Assembly: GCA_028704265.1 (NCBI GenBank)
Contig: JAQVLH010000006.1
Coordinates: forward strand, 1-16,634
From: Candidatus Nanoarchaeia archaeon
GTDB taxonomy: Archaea > Nanobdellota > Nanobdellia > Tiddalikarchaeales > Tiddalikarchaeaceae
DNA length: 16,634 nt
Reading direction: 5' to 3'
The translations under genes and the position numbers were made by a program. The notes under the pieces were generated by a model. The model ran no database searches, was not told the DNA's origin, and saw only the letters and a list, made by a program, of their open reading frames with translations. Of the stretch, positions 6,028 to 12,450 are shown piece after piece; position 1 is the first letter of the stretch; every line of letters starts with the position of its first letter.

Positions 6028-7146
6028 TCAACAATATTCACCTATTTTTGCTTGAAAAGAATTATTTAATTCAATGTAATTCTTTGCCCTTTTGACAATT
6101 ACTCCTAAAGATTTTAGAGAATCAAGGTTTTTTATTTTGGCATTCTTTCTATAATCAATTATTCTTTTGGCGCTTACTGGTCCAATACCAGGCACTTTCA
6201 ATAAAGATTCATAATTTGCTGATTCTACTCTTATTGGTTCTTTTAATATTTTATTTGCAAGCAAAATTTTAGGGTCTTCATGAGGCATCATTTCATCCTC
6301 AAACACTTTTTTGATTTCAGAGAATCCTATATTATATTTTCTCATTAGAAAGTCAGTTTGGTATAATCTATGCTCCCGGTCTAATTTTTCCCTGATTTTA
6401 TTTTCAAATGCAGTATTCTTTATTGGAATAAAAGCGCTAAAATATGCTCTTTTCAGATTCATGTTGCTGTACATCCAGTTCACTTTTTTCATTATTTTAT
6501 AATCAGTATCATAGGCGCTTCCTACAACAAATTGGGTTGTTGTCCCGCTAGGCAATTGAAGCTTTTTCATATACCTGAATCGTTTAATAATGTCTAATTT
6601 GTAATCCTTGACATTGCTTATCTCACTCATGCTTGATTTGTCAGGCACTTCAAGATTAAGGCTTAATCTGTCTGCTAACTCACTAGCTTGCTTAATTTTG
6701 TCTCTACTCGCTCCTGGAATAATTTTCAAATGAATATATCCATTATAGAGATATTTATTTCTTAGCAATTTAACACACTCCAGCATTAAATCCATTGTAT
6801 AATCCGCATCCTTAATTATTCCGCTGCTTAAAAAAAACCCTTCAACATAATTTTTTACATATAAGTTCATGAAAGTTTTTGCTAATTCATCAGATTCAAA
6901 AATAGCTTTTTGTTTGCCGCAATTATTGCTATTTTGACAATACTTACAGTCATGAGTGCAAGAGTTAGAATACAAAACTTTGAATAATGTTATACATCTT
7001 CCGTCAGATGTGAAACTATTACATATTCCAGGACTTGAAGGATTTCCAATTCCATTGTTTGCGCTTGCTCTTTTGCTTGAGCTGCTTGCGCAGATGTCAT
7101 ATTTTCCTGCTTCTCCTAAAATCTTGATTTTTTCTAAAGTATTCAT
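6028..7146 (-). CDS. Radical SAM protein with C-terminal helix-hairpin-helix, putative DNA modification/repair type (TIGR03916-like)
   Basis: 372 residues, typical of the family. The radical SAM cluster motif is CTHDCKYC, with Cys at 63, 67 and 70, binding a [4Fe-4S] cluster that cleaves SAM to a 5'-deoxyadenosyl radical. An N-terminal segment (about 1-60) with SSSSKRASANNGIG and CxxxxxDGRC precedes it, as in this family. A barrel follows (about 55-260), then the DPKILLA segment at 291-297 and a DNA-binding helix-hairpin-helix at about 314-348 (VPGIGPVSAKRI). The family name rests on domain make-up; its actual substrate is not known. It lies 33 bases after DHFR and is followed by its probable partner, so a three-gene minus-strand operon is likely. 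Confidence 0.86.
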   Translation of the reverse strand: MNTLEKIKILGEAGKYDICASSSSKRASANNGIGNPSSPGICNSFTSDGRCITLFKVLYSNSCTHDCKYCQNSNNCGKQKAIFESDELAKTFMNLYVKNYVEGFFLSSGIIKDADYTMDLMLECVKLLRNKYLYNGYIHLKIIPGASRDKIKQASELADRLSLNLEVPDKSSMSEISNVKDYKLDIIKRFRYMKKLQLPSGTTTQFVVGSAYDTDYKIMKKVNWMYSNMNLKRAYFSAFIPIKNTAFENKIREKLDREHRLYQTDFLMRKYNIGFSEIKKVFEDEMMPHEDPKILLANKILKEPIRVESANYESLLKVPGIGPVSAKRIIDYRKNAKIKNLDSLKSLGVIVKRAKNYIELNNSFQAKIGEYC

Positions 7147-7179
7147 TAAAATATTATAATTAATTGCTTTAAATAAGAT

Positions 7180-7701
7180 TTAAGATAATGCTTCCCCTAT
7201 TTTTTTGTAAACATATTGCTCAAATCCATTAAAGCTTGCTCTTACTTTTAAATAAAAATTTTTTTCAAAATCAGGAAATATTAAATCCCCGTTTATATTA
7301 TTATTTATCTTGCTTAAATAAACAGTTTTGATGTCATATTTTAATGCCTCTTTATAGATGCTTAATCCTCCTATAAAAAATATTTCATCATTAAATCCTT
7401 TAATTTGATGATTTTTAATATAATTTATTGATGAATCAATTGATTCAAAAAATTCTAATTTGGGGCTTTTCCATAATTCATTTAATTCTTTATAATTGCT
7501 GCTTATTACTGAATTAAATCTTTTAGGTAAATATGGGCAATTTAACGATTCCCAAGTATTCTTACCCATTATTAAATAAGAATTAAGAGTTAATTTCTTA
7601 AAAAGCAATAAATCCTGATTATTTTTCCATAATAATCCATTATATCTTGAATCACCTATTACTCTATTATTATTAATCGCTGCTATTATATTAAGGTTCA
7701 T
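7180..7701 (-). CDS. folA: Dihydrofolate reductase
   Basis: 173 residues, normal for a chromosomal DHFR. It reduces dihydrofolate to tetrahydrofolate with NADPH, feeding thymidylate and one-carbon metabolism. Motifs: IAAINNNRVIG at 6-16, GLLWKNNQDLLLFKKLT at 22-38 with D30 at the catalytic acid position, IMGKNTWESL at 44-53, LPKR at 58-61, FIGGLSIYKEAL at 109-120 with the conserved Gly-Gly, and VYLSKI...GDLIFPDF near 127-145. The tryptophan of the substrate loop is present. A T-rich TATA-like stretch on the minus strand at about 7720-7730 precedes the start. No thymidylate synthase is seen here. It is the first gene of the likely operon leading to the radical SAM protein. Confidence 0.93.
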   Translation of the reverse strand: MNLNIIAAINNNRVIGDSRYNGLLWKNNQDLLLFKKLTLNSYLIMGKNTWESLNCPYLPKRFNSVISSNYKELNELWKSPKLEFFESIDSSINYIKNHQIKGFNDEIFFIGGLSIYKEALKYDIKTVYLSKINNNINGDLIFPDFEKNFYLKVRASFNGFEQYVYKKIGEALS

Positions 7702-7758
7702 AGAGTATAATTAAGCGATTGTCTTAAAAAAGATTAGGGGAAGTTTTATCCAAAAGGA

Positions 7759-7768
7759 TTTTAATAAA
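7759..7768 (+). promoter_or_regulatory. TATA box of radA
   Basis: TTTTAATAAA is centred about 24 bases before the radA ATG at 7788, preceded by a purine-rich CAAAAGGA that could act as the TFB-recognition element. The spacing implies a leaderless or almost leaderless transcript. Confidence 0.5.
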
Positions 7769-7787
7769 CATCAGTTACTATTCTTTT

Positions 7788-8852
7788 ATGAAAAAAAAAG
7801 ATATAGAAGAAATAAATGAAGATAAATCTGAAGATGCTTCAGAATGCACTCCTATTATTGCTGATGATAATTTAATAGCTGATACTATAAACAGCGATGA
7901 AATAGTGTCAAATATTAAATCGTTAGAAGAATTGCCAGGAGTTGGTGAGAAAACTGCTGAAAAATTAAGAGAAGCAGGTTTTAATGACATGATGAGCATT
8001 GCTGTGACTCCAATGTCCTTGATTGCTGAAGCTACAGAGCTTGGAAATGCTACTGCTGCAAAAATAATCTCTGCTGCAAGAAGCGCATTAAAAATGGGTT
8101 TTATCAATGGAAATGTTTTACTAGACAGAAGAAATGAAATTGGAAAAATAAAATTCCAAAGTGTTGAGCTTAATAATTTATTTGGCGGAGGTATTGAAAC
8201 CCAGGCATTAACTGAATGTTTTGGACAATTTGGTTCTGGAAAAACCCAGATAGCTTTACAATTAGCTATTAATGTTCAATTGCCTAAAGATAAAGGAGGA
8301 TTAGATGGTTATTGTGTTATTATTGATACTGAAAACACTTTCAGGCCTGAAAGAATAGTGCAATTGGCTGAAAGTTTAGGATTAGATGCTAAGGAGACAT
8401 TAAGCAGAATTAAGGTTGCCAGAGCTTACTCTTCAGACCATCAGATGCTGTTAGTTGAAAGAGTTAGTGAATTAATAGATAAGGAAAAAGTTCCAGTTAA
8501 ATTAGTAATAGTTGACAGTTTAATGGGATTATTCAGAAGCGAGTATGCAGGTAGAGGAACTTTAGCTGACAGGCAGCAAAAGCTTAATAGGCATTTGCAT
8601 GATTTACAAAGATTATCTGACAGGCATAATTTAGCTGTTTATATTACCAATCAAGTTATGAGCAGGCCTGATGTTTTCTTTGGTGATCCTACTGCTGCCA
8701 TTGGTGGGAACATCGTCGGCCATGCAAGCACTTTCAGAGTATATCTTAGAAAAAGCAAGGGTGATAAGAGAGTTGCCAGAATGATTGACAGTCCTTGCTT
8801 GCCAGAAGCTGAGTGCGTATTTAGAGTAACGCCAGAAGGAATAAGGGATTAA
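7788..8852 (+). CDS. radA: DNA repair and recombination protein RadA
   Basis: 354 residues; archaeal RecA/Rad51 homologue that forms filaments on single-stranded DNA and carries out strand exchange in homologous recombination. The first 40 residues are an acidic, low-complexity extension; a helix-hairpin-helix domain follows at about 45-105 (LEELPGVGEKTAEKL); the ATPase core has Walker A GQFGSGKT at 146-153 and Walker B LVIVD at 239-243. The C-terminal core keeps the L2-region GDPTAAIGGNIVGHAST and the final RVTPEGIRD. No intein is present at the ATPase sites. Length is slightly above the usual 320-350 owing to the N-terminal extension. It has its own promoter and no co-directional partner in an operon; its last four bases overlap the convergent small gene. 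Confidence 0.97.
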   Translation: MKKKDIEEINEDKSEDASECTPIIADDNLIADTINSDEIVSNIKSLEELPGVGEKTAEKLREAGFNDMMSIAVTPMSLIAEATELGNATAAKIISAARSALKMGFINGNVLLDRRNEIGKIKFQSVELNNLFGGGIETQALTECFGQFGSGKTQIALQLAINVQLPKDKGGLDGYCVIIDTENTFRPERIVQLAESLGLDAKETLSRIKVARAYSSDHQMLLVERVSELIDKEKVPVKLVIVDSLMGLFRSEYAGRGTLADRQQKLNRHLHDLQRLSDRHNLAVYITNQVMSRPDVFFGDPTAAIGGNIVGHASTFRVYLRKSKGDKRVARMIDSPCLPEAECVFRVTPEGIRD

Positions 8853-9010
8853 TTTTTCCCTTTCTTTTTCATTTCTTCTATTAATTTTTTTGGATAGCCT
8901 GGATGGCAGTTGCAGTTTTTGTTGTGCTCAAAGTGCCATTTATATTGCTGCTCAATTGTTGCATTAGTTGGCATCTTATTTCTTAAATGCCATTCCTTAT
9001 TTATTGCCAT
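8849..9010 (-). CDS. 53-residue WH/CxC protein, possible metal-binding
   Basis: A small gene converging on radA and overlapping its stop by four bases. The product, from the ATG at 9010, is basic and has a clear pattern: two tryptophan-histidine pairs (WH at 7-8 and 25-26), MPTNATIEQQYKWH (13-26), H29, then NCNCHPGYP with Cys at 33 and 35. Closely spaced His, His, Cys and Cys suggest one metal site, most likely zinc; this is inference. Similar short proteins with a WH...H...CxC layout are, from memory, found as conserved hypotheticals elsewhere, but no function is known to me. The dense motif and use of the whole frame argue that it is real rather than chance. Confidence 0.7.
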   Translation of the reverse strand: MAINKEWHLRNKMPTNATIEQQYKWHFEHNKNCNCHPGYPKKLIEEMKKKGKN

Positions 9011-9012
9011 AA

Positions 9013-9025
9013 TTTATTTAATATA
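9013..9025 (+). promoter_or_regulatory. TATA box of the HEAT-like gene
   Basis: TTTATTTAATATA is centred about 26 bases before the ATG at 9045. It starts only three bases beyond the start codon of the divergent 53-residue gene (9010), so the two promoters must interleave. Confidence 0.5.
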
Positions 9026-9044
9026 CAGAAATATTATTAATTTT

Positions 9045-9566
9045 ATGGATTTATCAGCTCTTAGTTCTAAGGATGCTAAAAAAAAATATGTATGTTCCAA
9101 AGAGATTATCAGATTAGCTCATAATGAGCCTAAAAAATTAATAAAAGATTATGAATTCTTTTTAGAATTATTGAAAAGTGAGAATAATATAATGAAATGG
9201 ACTGCAATTGATGCAATTGGAGGTATTGTAAGTGTTACTGGATTAAAAAGAGGAGTTAAATTATTAATCTCTTATTTAAATAAGGGTAAAATGATTACTG
9301 CTGGCCATGCTATGGATGCTTTGACTCAAATTGCAATTGCTAAACCTGAATTTAAGAAGCAAATTATTAAAGAATTGATTAAAGTGCCTAATTACAAATA
9401 TGATACTGACGAATGCAATAGGATTGCATGCAGCAGAATAATAGCTTGCCTTGAAATATTAGAAGCAAAGGGCAAGATTATTGAATCTTTTTTAAAAGAG
9501 CAGTCAAAAAGCAAAAGGAATGCAACAAAAAATAGGGCTCAGAAATTATTAAAAAAAATTATTTAA
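9045..9566 (+). CDS. HEAT-repeat-like helical protein
   Basis: 173 residues from the ATG at 9045; an upstream extension of the frame to 8910 was rejected because it is hydrophobic, has no promoter, and overlaps the opposite small gene. The chain is a series of helical pairs of about 35-40 residues: EIIRLAHNEPKKLIKDYEFF, then NIMKWTAIDAIGGIV (48-62), GLKRGVKLLISYL, ITAGHAMDALTQIA (84-97) and a basic C-terminal tail with KSKRNATKNRAQKLLKK. The spacing and the WTAIDAIG and AMDALTQIA helices fit HEAT-type scaffolds, which bind proteins or nucleic acid. The strongly basic tail may favour nucleic acid binding. It overlaps the convergent membrane protein gene by eight bases. Confidence 0.65.
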   Translation: MDLSALSSKDAKKKYVCSKEIIRLAHNEPKKLIKDYEFFLELLKSENNIMKWTAIDAIGGIVSVTGLKRGVKLLISYLNKGKMITAGHAMDALTQIAIAKPEFKKQIIKELIKVPNYKYDTDECNRIACSRIIACLEILEAKGKIIESFLKEQSKSKRNATKNRAQKLLKKII

Positions 9567-9927
9567 TCTTTTTTTTATTTTTAAGCCAGTTTATTAAAAA
9601 TAATACTCCTATTAAAAAAGCTGGTCCAGAAATTATTAAAATAGATGAAAAATTAATTTCGAATTGCTGATTTGCAAGTATATTTATTGAATATGCTAAT
9701 CCAAAGAGAATAAATGCTATTGCTCCTACAATCTCTTGCTTCCAGGAAATAATTAAAATAATTATTAAAATAAATGATAAAATATTATGCATTAAAAAAG
9801 CCAAAATAACTTCAAAAAAATCATAGCCTTCCTGAAAAACATCTAAAGAAAATAATGATAAAAAAAAGATATAAATTATAGTTAATACTCTTGGAGCCCA
9901 ATAAATAAATTTATTATTTTTTTTCAT
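9559..9927 (-). CDS. Four-helix small membrane protein
   Basis: 122 residues with four hydrophobic helices at about 11-30, 38-60, 65-85 and 93-115 and a basic C-terminal KNKKKIK. The start region KFIYWAPRVLTIIYIFFLSL and the SLDVFQEGYDF loop (27-37) resemble a widespread family of small uncharacterised four-helix proteins (possibly the one called DUF7670; from memory, not verified). No catalytic residues are evident. A TATA-like TTTTAAATA lies on the minus strand at 9951-9959, so it is probably transcribed alone. Confidence 0.65.
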   Translation of the reverse strand: MKKNNKFIYWAPRVLTIIYIFFLSLFSLDVFQEGYDFFEVILAFLMHNILSFILIIILIISWKQEIVGAIAFILFGLAYSINILANQQFEINFSSILIISGPAFLIGVLFLINWLKNKKKIK

Positions 9928-9950
9928 TATATTAAAATATGATATGCTAA

Positions 9951-9959
9951 TATTTAAAA
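9951..9959 (-). promoter_or_regulatory. TATA-like element for the four-helix membrane protein
   Basis: Minus-strand TTTTAAATA is centred about 28 bases before the ATG at 9927, between this gene and the HD-domain gene ending at 9973. Confidence 0.4.
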
Positions 9960-9972
9960 TAACTTATTATAA

Positions 9973-10668
9973 TTACTTCATTCCATAATTATATTCTTCT
10001 TTCCATGGAGCTCCAACTTTTTCATAAATTTTTTTGTAATCAGATTTTACATTATTTATTAATGAAATAAATCCTTTCAAATCCCAATTATTTCCTGTTT
10101 TTTTATTCATTTCAGCAATAAACTTCTTAAAACATTCATCCCCGTAAGTGGCTGACATTTCATAATCTTTTAATGAAAATCCTTTTGGATTAAAAAATGA
10201 TTTCTTTTTAAATGCCTTAGCCGGCTTTGTTGACATGTAAATCATTGCTTCAAGCTTATCTATTACTTTTGCATATAATGATTCAGTAAGAAATTCTTTG
10301 TTGCTATTATATTCAAACATTTCCCAATAATTTCTTTTTAGAGCATATACTTCTGCAGGAAGTATGGATTCAAGGCTATCCCATCCTCTTTTTTCATCCA
10401 ATTCTTTTTGATGCTGAGATATTTCTCCATCCAAGATTTTTTTAGCATCATGATCCCCCTCTAAATATTCACCAATGTCATGGTTTTGCACAATATTTTT
10501 TGAAACAATGATATCCAAATTTAAATTATATTTTGAATGATATAGTTCCGCAAGCTCAATGCAATTATAAATATGTGTTGATAATAATTGATGAAAGATT
10601 TTAGGTCTTTTTTTATACCTTATCGTCTCTCCTATTTTTTTTAAGACTTTAAAGTAATATTCATCCAT
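9973..10668 (-). CDS. HD-domain phosphohydrolase (YfbR/HDDC2-like)
   Basis: 231 residues. The HD-superfamily metal ligands are in order: H32 in STHIYNCIELAEL, H63-D64 in VQNHDIGEYLEGD (with E67 and D72 matching the family's HDxxE...GD), and D137 in KVIDKLEAM. This set is that of 5'-deoxynucleotidase/HDDC2-like enzymes, which remove phosphate from nucleoside monophosphates; the exact substrate is inference. After about residue 150 the chain carries a longer helical tail (to 231) than the basic HD core. It starts a minus-strand unit whose promoter (T/A-rich at about 10687-10698) abuts the palindrome at 10700-10726, and diverges from the zinc-ribbon gene. Confidence 0.8.
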   Translation of the reverse strand: MDEYYFKVLKKIGETIRYKKRPKIFHQLLSTHIYNCIELAELYHSKYNLNLDIIVSKNIVQNHDIGEYLEGDHDAKKILDGEISQHQKELDEKRGWDSLESILPAEVYALKRNYWEMFEYNSNKEFLTESLYAKVIDKLEAMIYMSTKPAKAFKKKSFFNPKGFSLKDYEMSATYGDECFKKFIAEMNKKTGNNWDLKGFISLINNVKSDYKKIYEKVGAPWKEEYNYGMK

Positions 10669-10699
10669 AGATTATTTAGAAACAATTATTTTTAAAAAA

Positions 10700-10726
10700 G
10701 TTATTACTTAATTATTAAGTAGTAAC
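10700..10726. promoter_or_regulatory. 27-bp imperfect palindrome, candidate operator
   Basis: Arms GTTATTACTTAAT and ATTAAGTAGTAAC flank a single central T; 12 of 13 arm positions pair. It lies between the divergent starts of the HD-domain gene (10668) and the zinc-ribbon gene (10773), directly upstream of the TATA-like region of the former and about 20 bases upstream of the TATA box of the latter. Its length and dyad symmetry fit a dimeric regulator's site. Because it is upstream of both promoters rather than over a start site, it could serve activation or repression. Confidence 0.55.
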
Positions 10727-10744
10727 ATTTTTTGCCGAAAGCTT

Positions 10745-10752
10745 TTTATAAA
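10745..10752 (+). promoter_or_regulatory. TATA box of the zinc-ribbon gene
   Basis: TTTATAAA is centred about 25 bases before the ATG at 10773, the leaderless spacing seen across this window. Confidence 0.6.
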
Positions 10753-10772
10753 GAATTCTGTAATCTGTAACT

Positions 10773-11105
10773 ATGGTTTTCAGAGATTATTTAGTTAGAT
10801 GCAAAAGGTGTAAAATACCTTATATTCCAAAAAATGTTTCAAGAATAAAAACCTGCATATTCTGCAGAAGATGCGTTTCTGAAGATAAAACTGAAAGGCT
10901 TAATATTGTTAAAGCAGATATACAAAAATACTATGAAACTCAAGGAATAATGCCAACAAATGAAATTGTTAAAATATGGATTAAATTAAAGTTTGATTTG
11001 TCTGATAAAAAAACTGATGAGTATTATAAATTTCTTGAAAAGCAAAATGTTATTACTATTTCTAAAAAAGAAAAAATTGCTCCAATTTCAGCATTAAATG
11101 CCTAA
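10773..11105 (+). CDS. Zinc-ribbon protein, possible DNA-binding regulator
   Basis: 110 residues. The N-terminal third has paired Cys at 10/13 (CKRC) and 28/31 or 31/34 (CIFCRRC), a four-Cys zinc ribbon with many basic residues around it. The rest (about 40-110) is helical, with a KADIQKYYETQGIMPTNEIVKIW helix pair and a final KFLEKQNVITISKKEK that resembles the recognition helix and wing of a winged-helix fold; this is judged by eye. No named family was recognised. It is divergent from the HD-domain gene across a palindrome, which is typical of a local regulator controlling itself and its neighbour. The last 12 bases overlap the convergent gene. Confidence 0.6.
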   Translation: MVFRDYLVRCKRCKIPYIPKNVSRIKTCIFCRRCVSEDKTERLNIVKADIQKYYETQGIMPTNEIVKIWIKLKFDLSDKKTDEYYKFLEKQNVITISKKEKIAPISALNA

Positions 11106-11600
11106 AATTTTTTGATAAGTAAGATAAGATAGAATAAAAGTTAATAAACCACCCATTGCAGTAATAAATAATTTTGAGCGATTAAATTCTTCAGCATAAT
11201 AATTTTTTGAAACAGGACGACCTATCTTTGAAGAAAACAAATCAGATACTTTTAAAGAAAAAGCTGTTTTATCAAGTCCTTGCGCTTCATTTTTTATTAA
11301 AAACTCATAATCCAAACCTTTTAGTTCATTTTTTATTCTATAATTTAATTCATTAAAATCTTCAGACTTAATTAAATTAGATTCTAATTCAAGGTAATTG
11401 CATAATCTTGCATTATTTTTATTTAAATATATTAACTCAATAGATTTAGGATTTTTCGGAAAATATTGCGGATTAATACTTAATAATGAATCAAGATAAA
11501 TATTTTTAGATAATTTTAAAATTTTTGATTTTTCTAAATTATGAGTTTTAAAATTTTTAATTGAAACATCTATACAATAAACATCAATTAAATCTACCAT
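11094..11600 (-). CDS. Tail-anchored protein of unknown function
   Basis: 168 residues, mostly soluble and Asn/Lys/Leu/Ser-rich, with one hydrophobic helix near the C-terminus (about 145-163, LFITAMGGLLTFILSYL) and a short polar end, as in tail-anchored proteins with the bulk in the cytoplasm. The N-terminal part alternates short strands and loops (MVDLIDVYCIDVSI; IYLDSLLSINPQYF; KSIELIYLN). No family was recognised. An A/T-rich TATA-like region lies just upstream (about 11621-11640). It converges on the zinc-ribbon gene with a 12-base 3' overlap and is 36 bases downstream of the nuclease-like gene on the same strand, so co-transcription with that gene is possible. Confidence 0.6.
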   Translation of the reverse strand: MVDLIDVYCIDVSIKNFKTHNLEKSKILKLSKNIYLDSLLSINPQYFPKNPKSIELIYLNKNNARLCNYLELESNLIKSEDFNELNYRIKNELKGLDYEFLIKNEAQGLDKTAFSLKVSDLFSSKIGRPVSKNYYAEEFNRSKLFITAMGGLLTFILSYLTYQKILGI

Positions 11601-11636
11601 AATAAATTATTCAAACATTTTTATTTAAAAATATAT

Positions 11637-12410
11637 TTAATTAAAATTTTTTAAATATTCTTCAAAATATTCTTTTTTTACAATGTCAATTATAATATTT
11701 TTTTGCTTTATCACTTTTCTGCTTTTATAATCCCATTGGATTTGAAACGGATTATTTAACTGCAAAGAAAATAACAATTGAATATGATTTTCTTCTTTTA
11801 ATTCAATATCTCCTTCTTTTACGCTTGCAGAAAATAACGGGCCGTCAAATACTATGACTGGATAAACAAGATAAATTTCATTAATATTATTTTGATTAAG
11901 CATTTTATTATCCCTTATTAAGTAAAACATTAGAGCTTCAACAACTTGGCTTACTGCATCATAAATCATTTTTTGCTTTTTTTCATTAACTTCTCCTTTG
12001 CCTTTTGTGTGAGGAACTATTGAATAAGTGCAAATAGGATTTTTCAAATAATGATGATTAGCCATTAAATTCTTGTCAAACCAGCTATAAGAAGAAATAT
12101 TTCTTCCGTTTTCAACAATATTAAGATTGTATACATTGGGCTTGCTTATCTCTTGCTTGAAAAAAACCCATTGCCCTTCATGAAATTTTTTGCATTCAAT
12201 TATTAAAATATTTTTAATTCCTTTTATTTCATGTTCTTTTGTAGCAACAATATCTATTTCAGAATAATCTTTCTTATTTTCATTATAATATCTTGAGCTA
12301 TTTACAACACTCCACCCTTTTTTATTTAAGATTAATGAAGATTCGATTTCTAACGGAAATCCTGATTTTTTTATATCTTCTTTTATTTTATTTTCAAGCT
12401 CTTTATTCAT
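11637..12410 (-). CDS. PD-(D/E)XK-superfamily nuclease-like protein
   Basis: 257 residues. The N-terminal 80 residues carry the restriction-endonuclease-like core: a helix with E23, the strand GWSVVNSSRYY, then YSEIDIVA with D53, and ILIIECKK with E72 and K74. The D...ExK arrangement is that of Mrr/Holliday-junction-resolvase-like nucleases that cut DNA with Mg2+. The C-terminal two thirds alternate strands and helices without a recognised motif; they may give specificity or a partner site. No methyltransferase or helicase is adjacent, so it is not part of a visible restriction system; a role in defence or repair is open. The next gene upstream on the same strand, the histidine kinase, ends 40 bases before it. 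Confidence 0.7.
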   Translation of the reverse strand: MNKELENKIKEDIKKSGFPLEIESSLILNKKGWSVVNSSRYYNENKKDYSEIDIVATKEHEIKGIKNILIIECKKFHEGQWVFFKQEISKPNVYNLNIVENGRNISSYSWFDKNLMANHHYLKNPICTYSIVPHTKGKGEVNEKKQKMIYDAVSQVVEALMFYLIRDNKMLNQNNINEIYLVYPVIVFDGPLFSASVKEGDIELKEENHIQLLFSLQLNNPFQIQWDYKSRKVIKQKNIIIDIVKKEYFEEYLKNFN

Positions 12411-12450
12411 AATATAATTTTAATACTGCTTATGCTTTAATATTATTCCA

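Noticed and set aside
6311..6502. Plus-strand frames opposite the radical SAM gene (also 6956-7159)
   Set aside because: Shadows of a gene with strong family motifs.
7778..8107. Open frame on the minus strand within radA
   Set aside because: Shadow of the radA coding frame; low-complexity Ser/Ala/Ile composition typical of antisense reading.
8910..9044. N-terminal extension of the HEAT-like protein (Cys-rich, hydrophobic)
   Set aside because: It is antisense to the well-patterned 53-residue gene and upstream of a good TATA box for the ATG at 9045.
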